Positions 1 to 5,249 of a stretch of 7,008 nt of DNA are shown one piece after another. Numbering within the stretch: the stretch's first letter is position 1; each line of letters opens with the position of its first letter. This DNA comes from Chloroflexota bacterium (GTDB lineage Bacteria; Chloroflexota; UBA6077; JACQUR01). Under the pieces are notes generated by a model. The model was not told where the DNA came from, did not search any database, and saw only the letters and a program-made list of their open reading frames with translations. The stretch lies in contig JACQUR010000144.1 of the NCBI GenBank assembly GCA_016210245.1, positions 1 through 7,008 on the forward strand. Direction: 5' to 3'. A program made the position numbers and the translations under genes.

Positions 1-131
1 CGCCCCACCAGCTCCTGCCCGCGCGTCCGGGCCCCCTGGGCCACGGGCGGGCAGAGACGCCCGCCCCACCAGCTCCTGCCCGCGCGTCCGGGCCCCCTGG
101 GCCACGGGCGGGCAGAGACGCCCGCCCCACC
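1..131. repeat. 61-bp tandem repeat, 2 full identical copies plus a 9-bp start of a third
   Basis: Units at 1-61 and 62-122 are identical at every base, and the first 9 bases recur at 123-131. The array is cut by the window edge and may continue leftwards. Each unit contains an imperfect long hairpin (about 15-45, CTGCCCG arm against CGGGCAG arm). Unit junctions create a perfect 8-bp stem, GGGCGGGC/GCCCGCCC, with a 6-nt loop, at 45-66 and 106-127. The array starts 12 bp past the stop codon of the PstS gene. It shares the GCCCCCTGG(G)CCAC core and the GGGCRGRC stem style with the palindrome at 4909-5056, so both probably belong to one dispersed repeat family. No open reading frame in it looks real. 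Confidence 0.9.
106..127 (-). terminator. GC-rich hairpin downstream of pstS (possible transcription attenuator or mRNA 3' stabiliser)
   Basis: A perfect 8-bp stem (106-113 pairs with 120-127) with a 6-nt loop lies 16 bp after the pstS stop codon in the direction of transcription. There is no T-tract, so it is not a classical intrinsic terminator. A hairpin here could protect the pstS 3' end or reduce read-through into transporter genes that may follow; this role is inference. The same hairpin recurs at 45-66 because of the tandem repeat. Confidence 0.35.
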
Positions 132-143
132 CAACCCGGCCCA

Positions 144-1280
144 CTACTGCTGCACACCGCTCCAGCCGCCCCGCAGCGGCCTGCCCTGGTACGTGATGGT
201 GTTGACCTTTGCCTCCGCTTTGGTGACCACCTCCGCCGGCAGCGGCGCGTAGAGGAGGTCCCTCGCATAGGCCTGGCCGTCGTGGATAGCCCACCAGAGC
301 ATGTCCACCAGCGCCTTGCCCTTAGCGCTGTCCGTCTGCTCCTGGTACACCAGGAGATAGGTGAACCCGGCGATCGGGTAGCTCTGGGCGCCCGGCGCGT
401 TCACGATGGACACGCGCAGGTCCTCCGGCATGCTCGCCGCCGCACCGGCCGCGGCGGCGGTGATGCTCTCCAGCGTGGGCTCGACGAACTGCCCCGCTTG
501 GTTCTGGATGAACGCGTAGGGCAGCTTGTTCTGGACGGCGTACGCCAGCTCGACGTAGCCGATGGAGCCCGGGCTCTGCTTGACCTGGCCAGTGACGCCT
601 TCATTGCCCTTGCCGCCCAGGCCCACTGGCCAGTTGACGCTCGTGCCCTTGCCCACCCGCTGCTGCCACGCCGGGCTCACCGCCGACAGATAGTCGGTGA
701 AGATGTTGGTCGTTCCGGAGCCGTCGGAGCGTTGGACAACGGTCATCGGGGTGTCGGGCAGGCTCCACCCAGGGTTCATCTGGGCGATGCGTGGATCGCT
801 CCACCTGGTGATCTGTCCGAGGAAAATGCCGGCCAGCGTCGCGGGGGTGAGCTTCAGCCCTGTGTCGATGCCCGGCAGGTTGTAGGTCACGACCACCGCG
901 CCGATCACAGTGGGAACGTGCAGGAGCTGCGCTCTGGCGGCCGCCAACTGCTCGTCGGTCATCGGGGCGTCCGAGGCGCCAAAGTCGACGGTGCGCTCGG
1001 TGACCTGGCGAATACCCGCGCCGGAGCCAATGGACTGGTAGTTGATGCGCACGCCCGTCTGCCGCTGATAGACCTCGAACCACCTGGAATAGAGGGGGAA
1101 TGGGAACGTGGCCCCGGCGCCCGTGAGGGTGGGCGCCTGGCCCGTGGCCCTCTGGGCGCCCGCCGCTGGGGGCTGGACTGGCTGGGCGCCGCCTCCACAG
1201 CCTGCAAGCAGCACTGCCAGGCCCAGCAGCAGGCTGGCGGCCGGCCACGAGTGGCCTCGCATTCTTCGCACTCTTGGCAC
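144..1280 (-). CDS. pstS: phosphate ABC transporter substrate-binding lipoprotein PstS
   Basis: High-affinity phosphate-binding protein, expected to be lipid-anchored outside the membrane and to deliver phosphate to a PstCAB permease. From the GTG start it is 378 residues. A basic n-region (RVRRMRGHSW), a hydrophobic core and a lipobox L-A-G-C put the lipidated Cys at residue 28, followed by a Gly/Gln/Pro linker. PstS motifs follow in the usual order: GAGATFP (54-60), SIGSGAG (83-89), FGASDAP (100-106), RSDGSGTT (184-191) and GGKGNEGVTG (222-231). In the family, the Thr-Phe, Ser, Asp and Arg/Ser/Gly/Thr of the first four bind phosphate. The start was chosen because AGGAGG (1296-1291) lies 10 nt upstream of this GTG. 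ATG at 1262 is an alternative that keeps the signal peptide but lies 28 nt from that site; ATG at 1334 gives an atypical N-terminus. It is the last visible gene of a phoB-phoR-pstS set. Confidence 0.93.
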   Translation of the reverse strand: MPRVRRMRGHSWPAASLLLGLAVLLAGCGGGAQPVQPPAAGAQRATGQAPTLTGAGATFPFPLYSRWFEVYQRQTGVRINYQSIGSGAGIRQVTERTVDFGASDAPMTDEQLAAARAQLLHVPTVIGAVVVTYNLPGIDTGLKLTPATLAGIFLGQITRWSDPRIAQMNPGWSLPDTPMTVVQRSDGSGTTNIFTDYLSAVSPAWQQRVGKGTSVNWPVGLGGKGNEGVTGQVKQSPGSIGYVELAYAVQNKLPYAFIQNQAGQFVEPTLESITAAAAGAAASMPEDLRVSIVNAPGAQSYPIAGFTYLLVYQEQTDSAKGKALVDMLWWAIHDGQAYARDLLYAPLPAEVVTKAEAKVNTITYQGRPLRGGWSGVQQ

Positions 1281-1346
1281 AGTAGACGTACCTCCTGGTC
1301 TCTCCACTTCTTCTGCTACCAGGATAGGTGGCACTGTTGAGGACCG

Positions 1347-1366
1347 GGTTATGCGGTGTTAAGCGG
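1347..1366 (-). promoter_or_regulatory. candidate Pho box: two 10-bp direct repeats upstream of pstS
   Basis: Read on the minus strand, CCGCTTAACA is followed directly by CCGCATAACC, matching at 8 of 10 positions. It sits 3 bp after the phoR stop codon and 66 bp before the proposed pstS start. PhoB/PhoP-family regulators bind tandem direct repeats with about an 11-bp period, and a TTAAC core resembles the TTAACA repeats of Bacillus Pho boxes. A weak -10-like TATCCT lies further downstream on the minus strand (1326-1321). Only one two-unit site is visible, so this is a candidate and not a demonstrated operator. Confidence 0.4.
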
Positions 1367-1369
1367 AAT

Positions 1370-3160
1370 CTAAAGATTGGTGGAGGGTTCAGTGAGGGGC
1401 ACGGTGAAGGTGAAGGTGGCTCCCTGCCCCTCGCCGGCCGACTCGGCCCACACGCGTCCACCGTGGGCCTGGACCACGTGCTTGGCGATGGCCAACCCCA
1501 GGCCGGTGCCGCCGCCAGCGCGGGCGCGATCGGCCTTGTAGAAGCGCTCGAACAGCCGTGGCAGCGCCTCCGGGGCAATGCCACAGCCGGTGTCCGCCAC
1601 GACGACGGCCACCTCCCGGTCGCGCCATTCCGTGCAAACCGTGACCCGGCCACCGGGTGGAGTGAACTTCACCGCGTTGTGGACGAGGTTGGTGACCACC
1701 TGCTGGAGCCGCTCGGGGTCGACGGAGAGGCTCGGCAGTCCGTCGTGTGCTTCTACCGTGAGGTGGACGCCCTGCCGCTCCGCCAGGGGCCGCAGTCGCT
1801 CGGCCGCGGTCGCCACTTCGGCGGCGAGGTCGACGGGTTGGAGGCGCAGGGCGCCCTGCCCGGATTCGATCCGCGACAGCTCCAGCAGTTCCGCCACGAG
1901 CTGGGCCAGCCCGTCGACCTCCACGCCCATGCGGGTGAGGAAGTCTCTGGCCACCTCCGGGGCCTCCAGCGCCCCACCCTCCAGCGTCTCCACCAGCGCT
2001 TTCAGCGCGGCGACCGGCGTGCGTAGCTCGTGGGAGACGTTGGCTACGAAGTCCCGACGGACGGTCTCGGCCCGCCGGAGCTCGGTCACGTCCTGCAGAA
2101 TGAGCAAGATCCTCGGGCGGGCCTCGTGCGCCCTCGGGATGCGGGAGGCCAGCGCTTGCACGGTGCGCCGCTGGCCGGGCGGTCCAAGCTCAACCAGGCG
2201 CGGCCGCTCGGCCGCCTCCTCGCCAGCCTGAGCGGCGCTGACCGCCGCCGCCAGCTCGTGGTCGCGCACCACGGCGACCACCGAGCGCCCCTCGGCCTGC
2301 GCCGGTGTGACCTGCAGCAAGCGCGCCGCGGCCGGATTGACCAGGTGAACCATGCCCTCCGCGTCGACGATGACCACGCCATCCGCCATGTAGCGCAGCA
2401 CGGCCGCCAGACGAGCGCGCTCCTCGCTGATGGCCTGCACGTGCGCGCGCAGCCGGGCGGCCATGTCGTTGAAGGCCTGGCCGAGCAAGCTCAGTTCGTC
2501 GTGCCCCTGTACCGGGACGGTCTGGTGCAGGTCGCCACCCGCCAGCCGCCGCGCGGCCTGGGTGAGCGTTTCGATGCGCCCCACCGTGATCCGGGCGAGC
2601 AGGAGAGCCAGCGCGATCGCCAGCAGCGCGGCGGCCGCGAAGGTGGTGGCTACAGCCGCGAGGATCCCACGCGAGGCCTGCTGCACCTCGTGGACCGGCA
2701 GCGCCACCCGCGCGACGCCCAGTAGCTCGCCCTCGCGCGCCATCGGGACGGCCACGTAGAGCAGATCCTGCTCCACTGTGGCGCTGTGGCGCTCGCTCAG
2801 CCCGCTGCCCGTCTGGAGCGCCTGCTGCACCTCCGGTCGGGTGGCATGGTTGTCCATGCTGGCCGGATCGTGGTCGGAATCGCCCAGCACCGTGCCGTCG
2901 GCGGCGATGAGCGTGACCCGCGCTCCGATCTCCCGGCCGAGCTGCTTGGCCAGGGCATCGAGGCCGGCCGGGTCCTGCGTTGCCAGGTGGCGTTGCGCGT
3001 CATCCGCCACCAGCCGCGCCTGGCGGTGGAGCTGCGTCTCCAGCATGGCGAGTTGCTGCCTGGGCAGCTCGCTTGCCAGGTAGACACCCAGCGCGAGCAG
3101 CACGGCGGCGATGAGCGCCACGTAGCTGGCGGCGATGCGCCACTGGAGGTGGGCAAACAT
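1370..3160 (-). CDS. phoR: PhoR-type membrane sensor histidine kinase
   Basis: Sensor kinase of 596 residues, predicted to autophosphorylate and to phosphorylate the regulator encoded just upstream. Domain order: membrane segment about 8-29; extracytoplasmic sensor region about 30-163; second membrane segment about 165-189; HAMP about 190-243, ending in HDELSLLGQAFNDM; PAS about 250-357, ending in the DVTELRRAE linker; HisKA with SHELRTP and phospho-acceptor His377; then HATPase with N box NLVHNAVKFTPPGG (Asn495), G1 box DTGCGIA (523-529), F box FERFYKADRAR and G2 box GGTGLGLAIAK. All catalytic motifs are intact. The TM-sensor-TM-HAMP-PAS-HisKA-HATPase order is that of Gram-positive-type PhoR/WalK kinases. 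The ATG has a GAGG site (3169-3166) overlapping the regulator stop codon, which suggests translational coupling. The phosphate-specific role rests on the neighbouring pstS. Confidence 0.93.
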   Translation of the reverse strand: MFAHLQWRIAASYVALIAAVLLALGVYLASELPRQQLAMLETQLHRQARLVADDAQRHLATQDPAGLDALAKQLGREIGARVTLIAADGTVLGDSDHDPASMDNHATRPEVQQALQTGSGLSERHSATVEQDLLYVAVPMAREGELLGVARVALPVHEVQQASRGILAAVATTFAAAALLAIALALLLARITVGRIETLTQAARRLAGGDLHQTVPVQGHDELSLLGQAFNDMAARLRAHVQAISEERARLAAVLRYMADGVVIVDAEGMVHLVNPAAARLLQVTPAQAEGRSVVAVVRDHELAAAVSAAQAGEEAAERPRLVELGPPGQRRTVQALASRIPRAHEARPRILLILQDVTELRRAETVRRDFVANVSHELRTPVAALKALVETLEGGALEAPEVARDFLTRMGVEVDGLAQLVAELLELSRIESGQGALRLQPVDLAAEVATAAERLRPLAERQGVHLTVEAHDGLPSLSVDPERLQQVVTNLVHNAVKFTPPGGRVTVCTEWRDREVAVVVADTGCGIAPEALPRLFERFYKADRARAGGGTGLGLAIAKHVVQAHGGRVWAESAGEGQGATFTFTVPLTEPSTNL

Positions 3161-3167
3161 GGCCGCC

Positions 3168-3869
3168 TCAGCCGACGAACCGGTAGCCGACGCCGCGCAC
3201 CGTCTGGAGGCGGCGCGGCTGGGATGGCTGCTCCTCCAGCTTCTCGCGCAGGCTGCGGATGTGGACGGGCACAGTGCGCGCGTCGACGGCCTGGTCGTAG
3301 CCCCAGACCTGCTCCAGCAGGCGCTCGGCCGAGAAGACGTGGTCCCGGTGGCGTACCAGGAACGCGAGCAGGTCGAACTCCCTGGGCGTAAGCGCCACGG
3401 CCTGGTTGGCCCTGGTCACCCGGTGCCCCGCCAGGTCGATCACCAGGTCGCCGGCCACCAGGCGCTCACCCTCCGCCTCCACGGCCCGTCGCTCCAGCTC
3501 GGCAACCAGCAGATCGCGCCGGCGCAGCAGCGCCTTCACCCGCGCCAGCAGCTCGCGCATGCCGAAGGGCTTGGTCAGGTAGTCATCCGCTCCCAGCTCC
3601 AGGCCGACCACGCGGTCCACCTCATCGCTCTTCGCCGTGAGCATGAGGATCGGGACCGCGCTGCGCTGGCGCAGGCGTCGGCAGACCTCGAAGCCGTCGA
3701 GCCTGGGCAGCAGCACGTCCAGCAGCACCAGGTCAGGTTCCTGCGCGGCGAGGGCCAGCGCCGCCTCCCCATCCGCGGCAGTCAGGACCTGGTAGCCTTC
3801 GCGCCGCAGGGTATAGGCGATGGTGGCAAGAAGGGTGGGCTCATCTTCGACCAGCAGGATCGTGGGCAC
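3168..3869 (-). CDS. phoB: PhoB/OmpR-family response regulator
   Basis: DNA-binding response regulator of 233 residues. The receiver domain (1-118) has the acidic pair Glu8/Asp9, phospho-acceptor Asp51 (LLLDVLLP), Thr78 (LTAK) and Lys100 (LTKPF), all in standard places. The C-terminal winged helix (about 138-232) has VALTPREFDLL, the recognition-helix region DARTVPVHIRSLREKLE and the terminal VRGVGYRF signature of the OmpR/PhoB class. It starts with GTG, with GGGAG (3881-3877) 7 nt upstream. It is first in an operon-like row: its stop is 7 nt from the kinase start, and pstS follows. The Pho assignment rests on this context, because the sequence class alone would also fit other OmpR-type regulators such as PhoP or MtrA. 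Confidence 0.92.
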   Translation of the reverse strand: MPTILLVEDEPTLLATIAYTLRREGYQVLTAADGEAALALAAQEPDLVLLDVLLPRLDGFEVCRRLRQRSAVPILMLTAKSDEVDRVVGLELGADDYLTKPFGMRELLARVKALLRRRDLLVAELERRAVEAEGERLVAGDLVIDLAGHRVTRANQAVALTPREFDLLAFLVRHRDHVFSAERLLEQVWGYDQAVDARTVPVHIRSLREKLEEQPSQPRRLQTVRGVGYRFVG

Positions 3870-3955
3870 GCCGGCGCTCCCGTCTCGGCGGCACCGCCAC
3901 GAGTCGGACGGTTGTGTCCATGCCTCGCTACCGGGGGCAGTGCGCGCCTGTCCTT

Positions 3956-3983
3956 ATTCTAAACCGAGACCAGCAATCCGCAA
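3956..3983 (-). promoter_or_regulatory. candidate sigma-70-like promoter for the phoB-phoR operon
   Basis: On the minus strand, TTGCGG (3983-3978) is separated by 16 nt from TAGAAT (3961-3956). The -10 matches 5 of 6 positions of TATAAT and the -35 matches 4 of 6 of TTGACA. It lies about 85 bp upstream of the regulator GTG. The -35 hexamer falls inside the GCAATCC heptamer array. This is motif inspection only. Confidence 0.35.
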
Positions 3984-3992
3984 TCCGCAATC
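3973..3992. repeat. GCAATCC heptamer tandem array (2.9 copies)
   Basis: GCAATCC at 3973-3979 and 3980-3986, then GCAATC at 3987-3992. It lies in the divergent intergenic region between the regulator gene and the first TauE-family gene, 17 bp before the proposed start of the latter. It belongs to the same class of 7-bp intergenic arrays as those at 4781-4851 and 5172-5240, but with a different unit. The rest of the 3870-4009 gap holds the promoter candidates described separately. Confidence 0.85.
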
Positions 3993-3997
3993 GCTGC

Positions 3998-4003
3998 TAC
4001 ACT
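3998..4003 (+). promoter_or_regulatory. candidate -10 element (TACACT) for leaderless expression of the first TauE-family gene
   Basis: TACACT fits the TANNNT pattern and ends 6 nt before the proposed GTG start at 4010, the spacing seen in leaderless genes. No -35 hexamer is visible 16-18 nt upstream. The sequence between it and the start, GGAGGT, looks like a Shine-Dalgarno but leaves only 1-2 nt of spacing, too short for normal initiation at 4010. Confidence 0.3.
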
Positions 4004-4009
4004 GGAGGT

Positions 4010-4783
4010 GTGGACCCCGCACTGCTCTCCTGGCTCGGACTGGCGCTGCTTGGCGTCGCGGTTGGAGCCTTTGGCACGCTCATCGGCGCTGGTGGAGGGT
4101 TCCTGCTCGTCCCGGTGCTGCTGCTGCTCTACCCACAGGACACCGTCGACACCATCACCGCGATCTCGCTCGCGGTCGTCTGTCTCAACGCCCTCTCGGG
4201 CTCGCTGGCCTACGCGCGCCTGCGCCGCATCGACTACCACACCGGGCTCGTCTTCGCCGCGGCCAGCGCTCCGGGCGCCGTCCTCGGGGCGCTGGTGACC
4301 AGGTTTTTGCCGCGCGGGCTGTTCGACGCGGTGTTCGGCACCGTGCTGGTCTGCGCGGCAGCCTACCTGCTGCTGCGGGGCAAGGTGGTGGAGGGCCACC
4401 ATCTGCCCCAGCGGGTCAACTTACGCCTGGGCGCCGGCCTGAGCTTCTTCGTCGGCTTCCTGGCGAGCATCTTCGGCATCGGCGGCGGCATCATCCACGT
4501 GCCGCTGCTCATCCAGGTGCTCGGCTATCCCGCCCACGTCGCCACGGCAACCTCGCACTTCATCCTGGCCCTCATGGCCTTCGCGGCCACAGTGACCCAC
4601 GTGCTGGCCGGCGAGTTCGCCTACGGAGTGTGGCGCACCGTGGCCCTGGGCGCTGGCGTCCTGGTCGGGGCACAGGTTGGAGCCTGGCTCTCGCAGCGCG
4701 TCCACGGGCGCTGGATCCTGCGCGGCCTCGCCCTCGGCCTGCTGGCTGTGGGAGTCCGGCTCCTGGTGGGCGCGCTGATTTGA
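4010..4783 (+). CDS. TauE/SafE-family membrane transporter (first copy)
   Basis: Polytopic membrane protein of 257 residues in the TauE/SafE (COG0730) family, whose characterised members export sulfite, sulfoacetate or related organic anions; the substrate here cannot be read from sequence. It shows the family's two-repeat build, with one glycine motif per half: IGAGGGFLLVP (25-35) and FGIGGGIIHVP (155-165), each followed by hydrophobic helices. About eight membrane segments are likely, with a polar stretch near 120-140 between halves. GTG 4010 was chosen because it starts just before the first helix and gives the usual family length. An ATG at 3914 would add 32 residues encoded partly by the heptamer array, with no membrane or signal features. 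It is divergent from the Pho operon. Its stop codon TGA is the first three bases of the downstream heptamer array. Confidence 0.85.
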   Translation: MDPALLSWLGLALLGVAVGAFGTLIGAGGGFLLVPVLLLLYPQDTVDTITAISLAVVCLNALSGSLAYARLRRIDYHTGLVFAAASAPGAVLGALVTRFLPRGLFDAVFGTVLVCAAAYLLLRGKVVEGHHLPQRVNLRLGAGLSFFVGFLASIFGIGGGIIHVPLLIQVLGYPAHVATATSHFILALMAFAATVTHVLAGEFAYGVWRTVALGAGVLVGAQVGAWLSQRVHGRWILRGLALGLLAVGVRLLVGALI

Positions 4784-4851
4784 GTGCTGAGTCCTGAGTA
4801 GGGGCGGACCTATGTGTCCGCCCACGTACTCAGGACTCAGGACTCAGGACT
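4781..4851. repeat. inverted heptamer array A (TGAGTSC units / ACTCAGG units) around a hairpin
   Basis: The left arm is TGAGTGC, TGAGTCC, TGAGTA (4781-4800). The right arm is ACTCAGG three times plus ACT (4828-4851). The arms are reverse complements, so 4791-4800 pairs perfectly with 4827-4836, and between them GGGCGGAC (4802-4809) pairs with GTCCGCCC (4816-4823) across a 6-nt loop. The combined stem is 18 bp with a small asymmetric bulge. The array begins on the stop codon of the upstream gene and could act in RNA as a 3' hairpin, although there is no T-tract. Confidence 0.85.
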
Positions 4852-4908
4852 TTCACATGAGCGGCCCTGCCGGGTGTGACCAGTTGCTGTGCAGGCGGTC
4901 GCTGAGCC

Positions 4909-5056
4909 GTAGGGGGCGACGGCTCGGTCGCCCCGCCGCCCCGAGGGCGGCAGAGCGTGGTGCCCAGGGGGCCGGAGGAGCGCTGCTGGCCAGCCCCCTG
5001 GCCACCACGCCTTGCCGCCCTCGGGGCGGCGGGCAGACAGGGCCGTCTGCCCCTAC
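4909..5056. repeat. 148-bp compound palindrome (MITE- or REP-like element)
   Basis: The element is symmetric about 4982/4983. GTAGGGG (4909-4915) pairs with CCCCTAC (5050-5056). The 18-bp arm at 4935-4952 is the exact reverse complement of 5013-5030. The arm 4953-4972 matches the complement of 4993-5012 at 17 of 20 positions, leaving a 20-nt centre. Each end also folds locally: 4913-4920 with 4927-4934, and 5031-5038 with 5045-5052, both 8-bp perfect stems with 6-nt loops. No transposase gene and no clear target-site duplication are visible. The core GCCCCCTGGCCAC resembles the 61-bp repeat at the left edge. Confidence 0.85.
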
Positions 5057-5103
5057 GACCTCCACGCACCAGAACTGGGCGGACCCCGCTCTGCCCGAGG
5101 GAG

Positions 5104-5132
5104 GTGACGCAGGCACCAGGGAGGTGTATCAT
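5104..5132 (+). promoter_or_regulatory. candidate promoter for the second TauE-family gene
   Basis: GTGACG (5104-5109), 17 nt, then TATCAT (5127-5132). The -10 matches 5 of 6 consensus bases and the -35 matches 4 of 6. A start site near 5139 would give a leader of about 110 nt that includes heptamer array B as an RNA hairpin. It overlaps the Shine-Dalgarno and start of the small open frame at 5131, so the two readings compete. Confidence 0.3.
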
Positions 5133-5181
5133 GCGCCGCAATGGCTCTCGGCCTCGGCTGCAGCCTCCTGGTGAGTGCTGA
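5131..5181 (+). CDS. possible 16-residue leader peptide (unproven)
   Basis: ATG at 5131 follows GGGAGG (5119-5124) with 6 nt spacing, one of the best ribosome sites in the window. It encodes the basic peptide MRRNGSRPRLQPPGEC and ends at a TGA that is itself part of a heptamer unit. It is out of frame with the transporter starting at 5250, whose own start has no visible ribosome site. It could be a translated leader, the remnant of an interrupted gene, or chance overlap with a promoter. No function is claimed. Confidence 0.2.
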   Translation: MRRNGSRPRLQPPGEC

Positions 5182-5240
5182 GTGCGGAGTGAGGACGCGC
5201 GACCTCGACTCAGGACTCAGCACTCAGCACTCAGCACTCG
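5172..5240. repeat. inverted heptamer array B (TGAGTGC units / ACTCAGS units)
   Basis: The left arm is TGAGTGC twice (5172-5185) followed by a degenerate GGAGTGA. The right arm is ACTCAGG, then ACTCAGC three times and ACTC (5208-5239). A 13-bp perfect pairing is possible between 5173-5185 and either 5220-5232 or 5227-5239, so the register can slip. The layout matches array A, without the GC hairpin in the middle. It ends 10 bp before the ATG of the second TauE-family gene, where it would form a 5'-leader hairpin. Confidence 0.85.
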
Positions 5241-5249
5241 AATCAGCGC

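Noticed and set aside
1..131. CRISPR array
   Set aside because: The 61-bp units are directly adjacent with no variable spacers, and their GC-rich internal hairpins do not resemble CRISPR repeats.
282..1340. Plus-strand 352-codon open frame across the pstS region
   Set aside because: It is antisense to a clear PstS lipoprotein; its translation is Arg/His/Gly-rich with no recognisable domain, as expected of a GC-rich shadow frame.
3914..4009. Upstream ATG (3914) as the start of the first TauE-family gene
   Set aside because: The 32 added residues include translation of the GCAATCC array and the promoter region, lack membrane or signal character, and make the protein longer than usual for the family.
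3820..4797. Plus-strand 325-codon frame across the regulator start and the first transporter
   Set aside because: It is partly antisense to the regulator and out of frame with the transporter; its composition is Arg/Ala/Pro-rich with no domain.
4791..4836. Classical intrinsic terminator after the first transporter
   Set aside because: The stem is strong but is followed by further ACTCAGG units and not a T-rich tract, so it was left as a repeat hairpin.
4909..5056. Insertion sequence
   Set aside because: There is no transposase frame and no visible target-site duplication; at most it is a non-autonomous element.
4812..5174. Small open frames on both strands in the 4784-5249 gap
   Set aside because: They run through the heptamer arrays and the palindrome, have no domain or good ribosome site, and arise because inverted GC-rich repeats lack stop codons.
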